Assembly (NCBI GenBank): GCA_017444895.1
Contig: JAFSVR010000031.1
Location: 1 to 34,170, forward strand
DNA: 34,170 nucleotides
Reading direction: 5' to 3'
Origin: Clostridia bacterium
Lineage (GTDB): Bacteria > Bacillota > Clostridia > Christensenellales > UBA1242
The notes beneath the pieces are model-generated. The model had not been told where the DNA came from and ran no database searches. It worked only from the letters and a program-made list of their open reading frames with translations. Position 1 is the first letter of the stretch. Each line of letters opens with the position of its first letter. The position numbers and the translations under genes were made by a program. Positions 26,747 to 34,170 of this stretch are shown in pieces.

Positions 26747-28159
26747 ATGATGAAAAAAATTGGAAAGATAGTTATTGCATTTTTAGTTTGCGTTTTATCA
26801 GCGGTTAGTTTGGTTGGGTGTGGACCAAAGCAAACTGCCACCACTGTTGACACTTCTAAGGTTGCAAGTAATGGTGGTGCCGTTGTTGTAAATGACGGAT
26901 ATATGTATTTTGTTAATGGCACAACGAAAAATGATGGAACAAGCAATGTTTCAGGAGATGTTGCCGTTGGCGGAATTTATAGGGCAAAGCTAGATGAAAG
27001 CGGAAATGTTTTGGTTGATGCAAATGGCAACCCAACTGATGTTGAACTGGTTTTGAACAGCTTGGCTGGATATGATAATGGTTCGCTTTATGTTTTTGGC
27101 AACTATTTATATTATGCAACTCCAAACACTGGTAAAAACAATAAGGGTACTGTTCTATACAATGAAACATGCTTCTATCGCTATGATTTAACAACCAAGA
27201 AAACCCAAAGGTTATACACAACAAAGCTTAACGATAGCAGTGAAGAAGTTTCTCATGCATACTATAAGCAGGGTGAAAAACTGTTCTTGATGGTATATGA
27301 GAAAAATCAAAAAACATTAACTAGTGTTGAAGTTAATTCAAACATAACAACAAAAGTTATTGCCAAAGATGTTCAAAATGTTTTGTTTAGTGAGAACAAT
27401 GGCGAGGTTAAAGATGCAAGCCGTAATAGTTATGCAGAGAACTATGTTTTCTTCACACGTGCAGCGCTGGAAACCGGAGCCGTGAGATCAGGTGTCCGTG
27501 TGTTTAAGGTTTATCCTGATGGTTCGGGAGAAAAACAGATAAGCGAAGGGAAATCAGTTTCTTTGTTATCAATAAGAAGTGACAAGCTTCTTTATAGCTG
27601 TGATTCAAAAGTATATTTAAGCGCAATTTCAGCTGGCGAAGACACTCTTTCTTTTGAAAATGCTAATGTTGTTAGTTATTCAAGCTATGATAATGTTGTT
27701 TTTGTTGAAGATGAAAATGGGGTTGGCGTTCTCTTTAATGAAATAGTTGGAAGTAGTTCGAATATAAGATATTTGAAAATAACTAATGGCATTGTTCCAG
27801 ACGAAGACGATAACGACAACCGTCTTGTTTATGCTTTTGATAATTCAACAAAGGTTGAGTTTATTGGGACAAGTGGTGACGAAGTTGTATATACTCAAGA
27901 CGGTGTTATTTATAAATTGATATATAAGAATCTTGGTTCTCGTGAAAAAGATCCAAAGAAACTTTCAACAACATCTTGTGATGAGGCAAGCGGGAATATG
28001 AGCGCTGAGATTGTTGGCAGATATGTTTATTTCTTCTGCACATTGGATGAAAAAACCAGCCTTTATAGAGCAACGCTTGATGTTGTTACTGGCTATGATG
28101 AAAATGGCGATCCAAAGTCTGCCGGCGAAGCAACATTAATTGGTGTTGTTAATCAATAG
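26747..28159 (+). CDS. Cell-surface lipoprotein, possible beta-propeller
   Basis: A 470-residue lipoprotein. The signal peptide ends in lipobox LVGC (Cys25), so it should be lipid-anchored on the outer face of the membrane. The mature chain is a series of short strands with repeated YxYFVNG / YLYYATP / YVYFFCT motifs and aromatic-Asp turns, similar to DUF5050-type six-bladed propeller segments. No enzymatic motif is seen. Two adjacent ATG codons (26747, 26750) fit the GAGGG site. It is monocistronic, with a shared terminator against the convergent DUF4364 gene. Confidence 0.85.
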   Translation: MMKKIGKIVIAFLVCVLSAVSLVGCGPKQTATTVDTSKVASNGGAVVVNDGYMYFVNGTTKNDGTSNVSGDVAVGGIYRAKLDESGNVLVDANGNPTDVELVLNSLAGYDNGSLYVFGNYLYYATPNTGKNNKGTVLYNETCFYRYDLTTKKTQRLYTTKLNDSSEEVSHAYYKQGEKLFLMVYEKNQKTLTSVEVNSNITTKVIAKDVQNVLFSENNGEVKDASRNSYAENYVFFTRAALETGAVRSGVRVFKVYPDGSGEKQISEGKSVSLLSIRSDKLLYSCDSKVYLSAISAGEDTLSFENANVVSYSSYDNVVFVEDENGVGVLFNEIVGSSSNIRYLKITNGIVPDEDDNDNRLVYAFDNSTKVEFIGTSGDEVVYTQDGVIYKLIYKNLGSREKDPKKLSTTSCDEASGNMSAEIVGRYVYFFCTLDEKTSLYRATLDVVTGYDENGDPKSAGEATLIGVVNQ

Positions 28160-28165
28160 AAAATA

Positions 28166-28202
28166 AAAAAACACCCAAGCCAAAACGGCTGGGTGTTTTT
28201 TT
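28166..28202. terminator. Bidirectional terminator
   Basis: A stem of about 9-10 pairs with one bulge (ACACCC-AA-GCC / GGC-T-GGGTGT), A-run on the left and T-run on the right, between convergent genes. Confidence 0.88.
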
Positions 28203-28208
28203 GTGTGG

Positions 28209-28739
28209 TTAATCGTCAAGCAGGATATCGTGCAGAGCGCTGAAAACCTCGCTTGCCTTATTTTCCCATTTTTTATATATATCTTGAGCAACGCTACGGT
28301 TGGCAACATTAAGTTTAAGCTCAAGTTTTGCGCCCTTAGGTTCCAAAATTTTAAGAAGAACACTATAAGAGCCGTCGTCATTTCTGCTATAATCCCTGAA
28401 ATACTCTTGCTTACGCCTGAAATTTAGGCGGTTGTTTTTAACATATGTTGAAATTTCTTCACGCAGGCTGGCAGGGATGTTTATGAAGAAATAGTTAAGA
28501 CACATTCTGCCTTCGGTTGTAATTGAATAGTATTTTTCAAGGGATTTTCCGGTTGTTGCAACAATGAAGTTAGATTCAACAAGTTCGGCCATATCTTCTT
28601 TGCAGAGCATATAGCCAATCCATGCGTTTTGGCTACAACACATGTCTAAAATGGTTTCTTCGGTAAGCGGAATTTCCATTTTGTCAAAAACGAATAATAA
28701 AACCAGTTTGCTAACTTTTGAATTGTTTGCGACGTCCAT
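28209..28739 (-). CDS. DUF4364 family protein
   Basis: A 176-residue protein matching the DUF4364 family of Clostridia: N-terminal winged-helix-like part (KLVLLFVFDKMEIPLTEETILDMC, then YYSITTEGRMCLNYF), then a beta-rich C-terminal half (GSYSVLLKILEPKGAKLELKL). The fold resembles small transcription regulators, but no target is known to me. The ribosome site is TAGGAGAG before ATG 28739. It is divergent from the 28914 gene. Confidence 0.85.
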   Translation of the reverse strand: MDVANNSKVSKLVLLFVFDKMEIPLTEETILDMCCSQNAWIGYMLCKEDMAELVESNFIVATTGKSLEKYYSITTEGRMCLNYFFINIPASLREEISTYVKNNRLNFRRKQEYFRDYSRNDDGSYSVLLKILEPKGAKLELKLNVANRSVAQDIYKKWENKASEVFSALHDILLDD

Positions 28740-28864
28740 TTTTTCTCTCCTAGAAATAAGTATAACATATTTTTTCTAAAAATAAATGTTTTTTGTCAAC
28801 TTTGATTGAAAAATAGTGTATTTTATATTTATATAGTATATTTACATAACTTTGGGTAAATTAG

Positions 28865-28893
28865 TTGCCAAACATTTAATTATTTGCTACAAT
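28865..28893 (+). promoter_or_regulatory. Promoter for the 28914 gene
   Basis: TTGCCA, 17 bases, TACAAT; 20 bases before the ATG with TAGGAG between. Confidence 0.7.
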
Positions 28894-28913
28894 TCAAATG
28901 TAGGAGTGTTTTT

Positions 28914-29669
28914 ATGCCTAATTATGAAGTAGATACAATCGGCGAGTTTACCTCGGCGTGTGATAGCATGATATCCAGCAAATATATATTGGTGGATAAG
29001 AGGCTTGGAGATGTTTTGAAGTCTATTGCTTCAACTCGTCAAGTTTTCAACCTTATAAGCGAATGTATGGTCAATTTCAGTTTTGAAAGAGAGCTTGAAA
29101 TTGCAACGAATAGGATGGGCAGGCTGACATTGCCAGAAGAGCCACACAAGGCGATTGCCTTCATCTTTTGCTTGCTTAATTTGCTTGATGACAAAAAAAT
29201 TAATTTTAATCAGTTTTTGAACAAGTATTATAGCAATGATGAAAACGGTGCTGGCCCATATGCAACTTTCTGCAATCAGGTTGTTTTGCGTTTTAAGAAT
29301 CTCATTGTTAGCATCTTGATTGGTGCTCCAGAACCAAAAATTGTGAAGGTTGAAGAGACTGAGAAAAAAGAAAACTCAAATATAAGCCAAGAAGTTTGTG
29401 ATAGGCTTTTGTTCCTTGCAAAGGACTATAAGTCATATGTTCATGGTGTTAAGAAGTTGAAAAGAAGTAAGTGTACAAGGAGTGAGTTGCAAGACCAGGT
29501 TCAAGCATTTATTGTTGCAGTTGAAAACAAGCATGTTGAGTATATGTATGCGTTGATTCTTGGAATTAAGTATTCAGTTGGCAAAGAAAAAGAACTGTTA
29601 CGCAGATTGGTTGAAATAGAAGATATAGTTCTTGGGATATTAGATCAGGTTAAGGCGCAGAAGATATAA
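28914..29669 (+). CDS. Uncharacterised mostly helical protein
   Basis: A 251-residue soluble protein that I do not recognise. It looks mostly alpha-helical; a polar, Glu/Lys-rich linker (about residues 140-160, VEETEKKENS) separates two helical halves, and the C-terminal half has a basic patch (VKKLKRSKCTRSE). ATG 28914 is chosen for the TAGGAG site six bases upstream; an earlier in-frame start overlaps the promoter. It has its own promoter and terminator and lies divergent to the DUF4364 gene. Confidence 0.8.
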   Translation: MPNYEVDTIGEFTSACDSMISSKYILVDKRLGDVLKSIASTRQVFNLISECMVNFSFERELEIATNRMGRLTLPEEPHKAIAFIFCLLNLLDDKKINFNQFLNKYYSNDENGAGPYATFCNQVVLRFKNLIVSILIGAPEPKIVKVEETEKKENSNISQEVCDRLLFLAKDYKSYVHGVKKLKRSKCTRSELQDQVQAFIVAVENKHVEYMYALILGIKYSVGKEKELLRRLVEIEDIVLGILDQVKAQKI

Positions 29670-29682
29670 AATATTCAAACAC

Positions 29683-29707
29683 ACGGGCAAGGAATGCCCG
29701 TTTTTTT
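29683..29707 (+). terminator. Terminator after the 28914 gene
   Basis: A perfect 7-pair stem (ACGGGCA / TGCCCGT) and a T-run. Confidence 0.93.
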
Positions 29708-29822
29708 ATTGATACAATACAAAAATCCGCCATTTGCTACAAAGTTTGCGGTTTTCTGCTAAAATATGGCATTGAAAATATTTGCAAAACCTCGTATTTT
29801 GGTTGCAAGGAGGAGCGTGTTT

Positions 29823-29960
29823 ATGGAGAAAAAAGAGTTTGTAGAGGCGCTTAAAAGCGCGTTAGAAGATGAGTTTGTTGCAAAAATATCAACAGAAAAT
29901 GACAACATAAAAATTGCATTTTTGGATGGAAAAACATATAATATTGCAATATTTTCATAA
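29823..29960 (+). CDS. Small acidic protein, 45 residues
   Basis: A 45-residue protein (starts MEKKEFVEAL, ends YNIAIFS) with an amphipathic N-terminal helix and a predicted C-terminal beta hairpin. A strong AAGGAGGAG site lies about 8 bases before ATG 29823. A possible -10 (TAAAAT, about 29758) is near. It is a believable small gene; function unknown. Confidence 0.6.
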   Translation: MEKKEFVEALKSALEDEFVAKISTENDNIKIAFLDGKTYNIAIFS

Positions 29961-29966
29961 TAACAA

Positions 29967-30017
29967 TTATATTTTGCGTTTTTTGTGTAAAAGGGCAATG
30001 TTCGCACATGAGCTCAT
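29967..30017 (-). CDS. Possible 16-residue peptide
   Basis: On the minus strand, ATG 30017 is preceded by an excellent TAGGAGGC seven bases upstream and opens a 16-codon frame (starts MSSCANIALL, ends KKRKI) that stops 6 bases from the end of the convergent 45-residue gene. A TATACT-like -10 is present near 30044, but the -35 is weak. It may be a short peptide gene or chance. Confidence 0.3.
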   Translation of the reverse strand: MSSCANIALLHKKRKI

Positions 30018-30022
30018 TTTTA

Positions 30023-30051
30023 TTGCCTCCTAACGTTTATTTTAGTATAAT
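30023..30051 (+). promoter_or_regulatory. Promoter for the EEP-family gene
   Basis: TTGCCT, 17 bases, perfect TATAAT. The region is AT-palindromic and could also work on the minus strand. Confidence 0.65.
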
Positions 30052-30087
30052 ATATTTAAGGTATTTTATCGAGGGGGTGGGAAGATA

Positions 30088-31182
30088 GTGGCAAAGAAAA
30101 GTGTTCTAAAAAGGATTTTATTATCCATTTTAACAATTGTACTGGTTGTGGTTGTAGTTGTTGTTGGATATCTTGGCTATGTCATAATCAGTTATTCACG
30201 AATTGCGGACAACCAACAACTTAACGTTGCTAGTATTGAAAGCTCAGCAAAGGCAATGGTGGGGCAAGAATATACTATTGTTTCACAAAATCTTGGCTTT
30301 GGTGCATATACTGCGGATTTCACATTCTTTATGGATGGAGGAAAGGAGTCAAGGGCAAAGAGCAAAGACAGTGTTATTGAGTGTATTAATAAGGGCGCAA
30401 CAAAAGCTCAAAGCTATAATCCAAATTTTGTTTTGTTTCAGGAGGTTGACACGGATTCGACACGAAGCCACCATACAAATCAAAAAGAAATGCTGACAGA
30501 TATTTTTGCTAATTATTCTTCTGTGTTTGCGGTGAATTATCATTCTGCATATTTGATGTATCCAATTTTAAGTCCGCATGGGAAGTCAAACAGTGGAATT
30601 TTAACTTTATCCAACTTTAATATTGATTCTGCAATTAGGCGTAGTTTGCCAATATCAACATCTTTTTCAAAATTCTTAGATTTGGATAGGTGCTATTCTG
30701 TTTCAAGAGTTTCAGTTGAAAATGGAAAAGAACTGGTTATATATAATGTTCATATGTCTGCGTATGGTGGTTCAGATGAAATTCGTTCAGCTCAAATGAC
30801 AATGCTTTTTGAAGATATGCAAAAGGAATATGAAGCGGGGAATTATTGCGTTTGCGGTGGAGATTTTAACCACGATTTTACTGGCAGTTCCACACAGGTT
30901 CTTAATGGTGGAATGAATGTAGATTTTGGTTGGGCTCAGCCTTTCCCTGAAACTTTGCTTTCAAATTATCCAAACATTAGCAGGGCAATTGACTATTCTT
31001 CTGGGGAACAAATGCCAACTTGCAGAAATTGTGACGTTCCGTATGTTAAGGGAAATTTCACAATCATTGTTGATGGCTTTTTGGTTTCAAGCAATGTTAA
31101 TGTAACCTATGTTGAAAATGTTCAAACAGATTTTGAATATTCCGATCATAATCCCGTTTTAATGAAATTTAGATTGGTATAA
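30088..31182 (+). CDS. Membrane-anchored endonuclease/exonuclease/phosphatase-family protein
   Basis: A 364-residue protein with one N-terminal membrane helix (about residues 9-34, very Val-rich) and an outside-facing EEP catalytic domain. Motifs: SQNLGFG, QEVD (the metal-binding Glu), YNVHMSA, GGDFNHD (Asp and Asn) and a C-terminal YSDHNPV with the catalytic His. The family hydrolyses phosphodiesters in nucleic acids, sphingomyelin or inositol phosphates; the substrate is unknown. The start is GTG 30088 after a G-rich ribosome site (GAGGGGG). It is followed 31 bases later by a lipoprotein gene, probably in the same transcript. Confidence 0.88.
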   Translation: MAKKSVLKRILLSILTIVLVVVVVVVGYLGYVIISYSRIADNQQLNVASIESSAKAMVGQEYTIVSQNLGFGAYTADFTFFMDGGKESRAKSKDSVIECINKGATKAQSYNPNFVLFQEVDTDSTRSHHTNQKEMLTDIFANYSSVFAVNYHSAYLMYPILSPHGKSNSGILTLSNFNIDSAIRRSLPISTSFSKFLDLDRCYSVSRVSVENGKELVIYNVHMSAYGGSDEIRSAQMTMLFEDMQKEYEAGNYCVCGGDFNHDFTGSSTQVLNGGMNVDFGWAQPFPETLLSNYPNISRAIDYSSGEQMPTCRNCDVPYVKGNFTIIVDGFLVSSNVNVTYVENVQTDFEYSDHNPVLMKFRLV

Positions 31183-31213
31183 ATCAAACTTAATTAAATC
31201 TAAGGAGTGTTTT

Positions 31214-32281
31214 ATGAAAAAAAGGTTTTGTGCGTTTTTATTGGTGCTTTTTATTGCAGTTCCGCTTGTTTTTTCGGGATGTTTTGGGGGCGGTGTTGGG
31301 GACTTGCATATTAATAATGACACAGATTTGGTAATTTCTTCACCGGGCGAAGGTCAATCATCAGATGCACAGTATTACACATCGAAAAAACTTCAATTGG
31401 TAACAAGTATAAATGGTTCGTTTAAGGTTGGAAGGTCTTTCACGCTTGATGAGAACGATAGCAATAAAAGAGTGTATGATGACATCTATTTATATGAAGA
31501 AGACTATTTTAAGATGGATGTTGCAGATAGCCCAAAGATTTTTTATCAAATAAGTGATCAAAATGATTACGAATATGTTTCAATACAAGAAGATTATGGC
31601 CGAATTGTTATAAAAAATGGCAAGTCCGGCATATATAAACTTGTCTTTGATATCTCAACTCTCAAGTTCGATATTCAATATAAATCTGAAATCACAACCC
31701 CTGTTTATGAAACAATTGAAAATTGCGATATATACACAGTTGCAACTAGTTGGCAACAAATGTCAAAAAACCCATTAAATGATGATGAGTTTATGGTAAG
31801 TAATTTTGCCATTCAAAAAGGAAAATTGGTTTCATTTTTCAGCCACAATGTCCACACAAGTGAGTATAAGGTTACTCTAGATTCGAGCTGCCTTGGTTAC
31901 TTTGCTGAAAAATCAACGAAAGAAGATGTTTATGTGAAAATAGGTGGGAATTATAACATCTATATAAACAGCAAAACATATGTTGTCAGGATGGAATTGC
32001 TTAATCCAGAAACTGCAAACTATACCTTACAAGGCGTAAGTTCAAGAATTTCTAATTTACAACAAGACGCAGACCACCCATATATTTTCACTTGTGATTT
32101 TCTGGCTGTTAAATTTGTAGATGTTCCAGATTTTTATGATGCTGGCTACCACAAGTTCAAACTAACAATAAATCCGTCTGAATTTCTTTATGATGGAACA
32201 GGTATGTTCAAAAATGAAACTGAAAAAACATACAAGCTAACAATCAATTTGCAAAGCTTCACAATCTCCATTGCAGAATAA
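31214..32281 (+). CDS. Cell-surface lipoprotein, unknown function
   Basis: A 355-residue lipoprotein: signal peptide with lipobox FSGC (Cys23) followed by a Gly-rich linker. The mature part is beta-rich with many Tyr/Asp residues and no recognised catalytic motif; it could be several immunoglobulin-like or carbohydrate-binding type beta domains. AAGGAG lies upstream of ATG 31214. Its pairing with the membrane-anchored phosphohydrolase suggests a shared role at the cell surface, which is inference only. Confidence 0.82.
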   Translation: MKKRFCAFLLVLFIAVPLVFSGCFGGGVGDLHINNDTDLVISSPGEGQSSDAQYYTSKKLQLVTSINGSFKVGRSFTLDENDSNKRVYDDIYLYEEDYFKMDVADSPKIFYQISDQNDYEYVSIQEDYGRIVIKNGKSGIYKLVFDISTLKFDIQYKSEITTPVYETIENCDIYTVATSWQQMSKNPLNDDEFMVSNFAIQKGKLVSFFSHNVHTSEYKVTLDSSCLGYFAEKSTKEDVYVKIGGNYNIYINSKTYVVRMELLNPETANYTLQGVSSRISNLQQDADHPYIFTCDFLAVKFVDVPDFYDAGYHKFKLTINPSEFLYDGTGMFKNETEKTYKLTINLQSFTISIAE

Positions 32282-32324
32282 CCGAATAAAAAGATTTCCG
32301 GATAAAGAATTATCGAATAAAAAT

Positions 32325-32353
32325 AAGGCTTGGCAACCGCCAAGCCTTTTTCT
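32325..32353 (+). terminator. Terminator after the 31214 lipoprotein
   Basis: A perfect 10-pair stem (AAGGCTTGGC / GCCAAGCCTT) with an AACC loop and a T-run. Confidence 0.95.
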
Positions 32354-32357
32354 TTAA

Positions 32358-32382
32358 TGGTAGACCATAGCTGAATCGAACC
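32358..32382 (-). other. tRNA 3'-end-like sequence, possible attachment-site remnant
   Basis: On the minus strand the T-loop consensus GGTTCGATTC is followed by 12 bases and ACCA, exactly the spacing of a tRNA 3' end. The T-stem 5' half does not pair and no tRNA body precedes it, so it is not a functional tRNA. It could be a fragment left by integration of the neighbouring accessory DNA, or chance. Confidence 0.2.
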
Positions 32383-32477
32383 AGAACTTTTTTAATAACT
32401 AATGCGTTCAATGTGGTTTTTTTAATAATTATCAAAATTGTTTAAATTTAATATGATTGTGAGTTTTTTGTTTTATG

Positions 32478-33182
32478 TTATTCTATATGATCATGCTTTT
32501 TTAAATTACATGAAGCACAGAGTAATTGGATATTGTCTGGAGTAGTGGATGAACCGCCTTTAGAAAATGGTAGTATATGGTCATAATGTAAGTTTTTTGT
32601 TGAACCACATTTAACACATTTTCCTTTATCTCTTGCATAAACGGCAACCTTTACCGACGTAGGAATTAAACGGTTATGTTCCAGTTCTAGTTCTTTTGTT
32701 TTTGTGTTTTCTACTAATTCATCATCAATGGCTTCTAATTTAAATTTAAAAACGTTTCTATTGCCATCAAATTTAATAAAAGCGTCAGTTAAATAAAAGT
32801 AACCATTATAAACCCAAACTCCAGATTTAATTTTTTCGTAAACTTTAATTCTTTTTGCTGGGACATTATTATTTTTATAATTCATGGCAGCTTCAAAAAA
32901 TTTGCCGTTTTCAGTTAAAGTACCATTTGGTGTTTTCATTGGCTGATCTATAAATTTGACTGATTTGTCACTAGTGTTATGATTTGTTTGTAAATCATGA
33001 CCTTCATAGATAATAGTTTTTCCGTTATCTTCAATTTGATCAGCATAAGGAGCATTTGCTCTAACACTCATTAAAATTATCCCATAATCTTTTCCATTGA
33101 TATTAAAATTCATTCCACGTTGAATAGAAAATCCTTCCTCAACAGATAAATCTATATAACTAATTACTTCTCCACGGACCAT
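32478..33182 (-). CDS. SRA-like plus HNH endonuclease, probable type IV (modified-DNA) restriction enzyme
   Basis: A 234-residue protein. Residues 1-150 resemble an SRA/YDG base-flipping domain: KDYGIILMS, then TIIYEGHD, the NGTLTENGKFFEAAMNY stretch and VYNGYFYLTDAF followed by VFKFKLE, in the order of SRA (dNG-x-ilYtGhg ... N-x-aL-x-xS ... YdGlY ... F-x-FrL). Residues 185-234 are an HNH nuclease with two CxxC zinc pairs (C189/C192, C222/C225), the DH pair (201-202) and N217. SRA-HNH enzymes cut DNA with 5-methyl- or hydroxymethyl-cytosine. GAGAGGA lies before ATG 33182. The AT-rich composition differs from neighbours, consistent with transfer. The SRA assignment is by eye. Confidence 0.72.
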   Translation of the reverse strand: MVRGEVISYIDLSVEEGFSIQRGMNFNINGKDYGIILMSVRANAPYADQIEDNGKTIIYEGHDLQTNHNTSDKSVKFIDQPMKTPNGTLTENGKFFEAAMNYKNNNVPAKRIKVYEKIKSGVWVYNGYFYLTDAFIKFDGNRNVFKFKLEAIDDELVENTKTKELELEHNRLIPTSVKVAVYARDKGKCVKCGSTKNLHYDHILPFSKGGSSTTPDNIQLLCASCNLKKHDHIE

Positions 33183-33313
33183 AATTTATTCCTCTCAAAA
33201 TTCAGTATATCATAATTATTAAAAATTGTCTTATTTAAAAGGTATAAATTATAATTTTGCTGTTTTTCTTTTGTTTATATTACAAAAATAAAATTATATG
33301 TTATACTAAAAAT

Positions 33314-33760
33314 ATGAAAAGTTTAAACATTAATTGGTTAGATTGGGCGATATTAATAGTTTTTATTTGCATGTGTGGTGCAGATGTTTTTCTTAACTTT
33401 TTTCTAAGCATTCTAAAAGTGTTGTTATTTACAAATCAATGGAATAATCCTTTTGATTTTGTTAAATTTATAACGGAAAGTAATTTTGTTTTATTTGGTA
33501 TTCCTTGGGTTAGTAAAATATTATTTTTATTGGTGGGTATAGTACCAACGATTATTTTAGTTGTATTTTTAAAACAGACTCCAATTCCAGCATGTGTAAG
33601 AACTATAATATGTTTGTTTATTTATTGGTTAACATTGCTATTGTTTTCATCATATATATTTTGGATATGTGTTGCGTCAGTATTGATTTTTACAACAATA
33701 TTGTTTATAGTACTTCATATACAAAGGAAAAAGAAAGATGCAGAAGAAAAAGTACAATAA
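33314..33760 (+). CDS. Small multi-pass membrane protein, unknown
   Basis: A 148-residue hydrophobic protein with about four membrane helices (near residues 10-35, 60-88, 92-118 and 118-140) and a basic, Lys-rich C-terminal tail (QRKKKDAEEK) likely in the cytosol. ATG 33314 is chosen because the hydrophilic start KSLNINW precedes the first helix; no strong ribosome site is seen. Its end overlaps the next gene by 23 bases, so the two are cotranscribed and probably act together. Confidence 0.65.
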   Translation: MKSLNINWLDWAILIVFICMCGADVFLNFFLSILKVLLFTNQWNNPFDFVKFITESNFVLFGIPWVSKILFLLVGIVPTIILVVFLKQTPIPACVRTIICLFIYWLTLLLFSSYIFWICVASVLIFTTILFIVLHIQRKKKDAEEKVQ

Positions 33761-34170
33761 ACCAGTTTGTTTAGATAATTGCATAATCAATAATATTGTT
33801 GGAATGGATGAAGGCAAAAATGATTTTGATAAGAGTTATAACAAGGATACATTAATAAAATATATAAAGCATCATGGTTATCTCTTGTCCGACTATAATT
33901 TATTTGAATTTTTAAGGCAAGATAATTGGAATGATAGTAATGTTATAAAACATCTTTTGAATATTAATGCCAGGACTCATGAAAAAATAATAGCAAAATA
34001 TCCAAAATATGCATCGTTTAGGGATAAAGGACCTAGTGAACATAACCGTGATTTATTTTTAAAAAGAATAAATAAATATATCAGTGAGTTTGCAAGTAGT
34101 TATTTTTCTCGGTTATTAATATTTCCATACTTATTTGAAATATATTCAATAGTCCGAACATTTGATGTTA
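33738..34170 (+). CDS. Unrecognised protein, 3' truncated by window edge
   Basis: An open frame from ATG 33738 runs without a stop to the window end, giving at least 144 residues. It begins inside the membrane-protein gene, with AAGAAAG as a weak ribosome site. The N-terminus has a Leu-Asp-Asn segment (PVCLDNCIINNI) followed by an acidic helix and LSDYNLFEFL, which loosely resembles the start of PIN-type nucleases but is too weak to call. The rest is helical and Lys/Tyr-rich. Together with the SRA-HNH gene and the membrane partner it could belong to a defence locus; this is inference. Confidence 0.6.
   Translation, partial: MQKKKYNKPVCLDNCIINNIVGMDEGKNDFDKSYNKDTLIKYIKHHGYLLSDYNLFEFLRQDNWNDSNVIKHLLNINARTHEKIIAKYPKYASFRDKGPSEHNRDLFLKRINKYISEFASSYFSRLLIFPYLFEIYSIVRTFDV

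Larger units (their letters stand above)
32282..32477. other. Junction between core genome and AT-rich accessory stretch
   Basis: About 195 bases with a strong terminator at its left and a tRNA 3'-end-like sequence at 32358-32382. Three similar CGAATAAA/CGGATAAA words lie just before the terminator. To its right the base composition turns visibly more AT-rich. No promoter was assigned. Confidence 0.5.

Noticed and set aside
30454-30462. Another Spo0A-box-like word (ATTCGACAC)
   Set aside because: It lies deep inside the EEP gene and has no promoter near, so chance is the best explanation.
32358-32430. A functional tRNA gene on the minus strand
   Set aside because: Only the T-loop to CCA part fits; the T-stem does not pair and no anticodon arm, D arm or matching acceptor 5' strand is upstream.

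Overview
The window is an AT-rich chromosomal segment of a spore-forming member of the Firmicutes (Bacillota), most likely class Clostridia and probably an uncultured gut-type lineage. The evidence is the sporulation set (spo0A, spoIIR, spmA, spmB, and a DUF3794/SipL-like coat protein), veg, and two conserved housekeeping neighbourhoods: whiA-dnaE-pfkA, and holB-ricT-ferredoxin-tRNA methyltransferase. The last resembles the holB-yaaT-yabA-yabB order of Bacillus. The species cannot be named from the sequence alone. Most genes have GGAGG-type ribosome sites, and many are separated by clear hairpin plus U-run terminators. No gene-free stretch exceeds 300 bases. No tRNA, rRNA, CRISPR array or insertion sequence was seen.

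Layout. 1-6.2 kb (+): a truncated PHP-family hydrolase, whiA, dnaE and pfkA, tightly packed. 6.4-8.9 kb (-): a three-gene NMT1/SsuABC-type ABC importer. 9.1-11.9 kb (+): a small membrane protein and valS. 12.2-16.2 kb (+): spo0A with an upstream Spo0A box, a zinc-ribbon protein with a very acidic tail, veg, a DUF3794 protein, and spoIIR with a possible sigma-F promoter. 16.3-19.2 kb (+): a Rho-like protein that has lost its ATPase motifs, then a 554-residue protein built of about 13 short Pro-Gln repeats. 19.3-22.2 kb: a small minus-strand gene, greA, holB, ricT and a ferredoxin. 22.2-25.8 kb: an N6-adenine methyltransferase, spmAB (-), tatD and ksgA. 25.9-32.3 kb: mostly uncharacterised or surface genes (a conserved hypothetical, two lipoproteins, a DUF4364 regulator-like protein, an unrecognised 251-residue protein, a 45-residue protein and a membrane-anchored EEP phosphohydrolase). 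32.4-34.2 kb: a more AT-rich accessory stretch with an SRA-HNH modification-dependent endonuclease (-) and an overlapping pair (+) of a membrane protein and a protein cut off by the window end.

How the parts fit. The core genes cover replication (DnaE, delta'), transcription (GreA), translation and RNA modification (ValRS, KsgA, RicT, methyltransferase), glycolysis (PfkA), and the decision and signalling steps of sporulation (Spo0A, SpoIIR, SpmAB). The most unusual items are the ATPase-dead Rho homologue, the Pro-Gln repeat protein, two promoters placed so that transcription should begin exactly at the start codon (holB and the gene at 25901), and the possible defence locus at the right edge.
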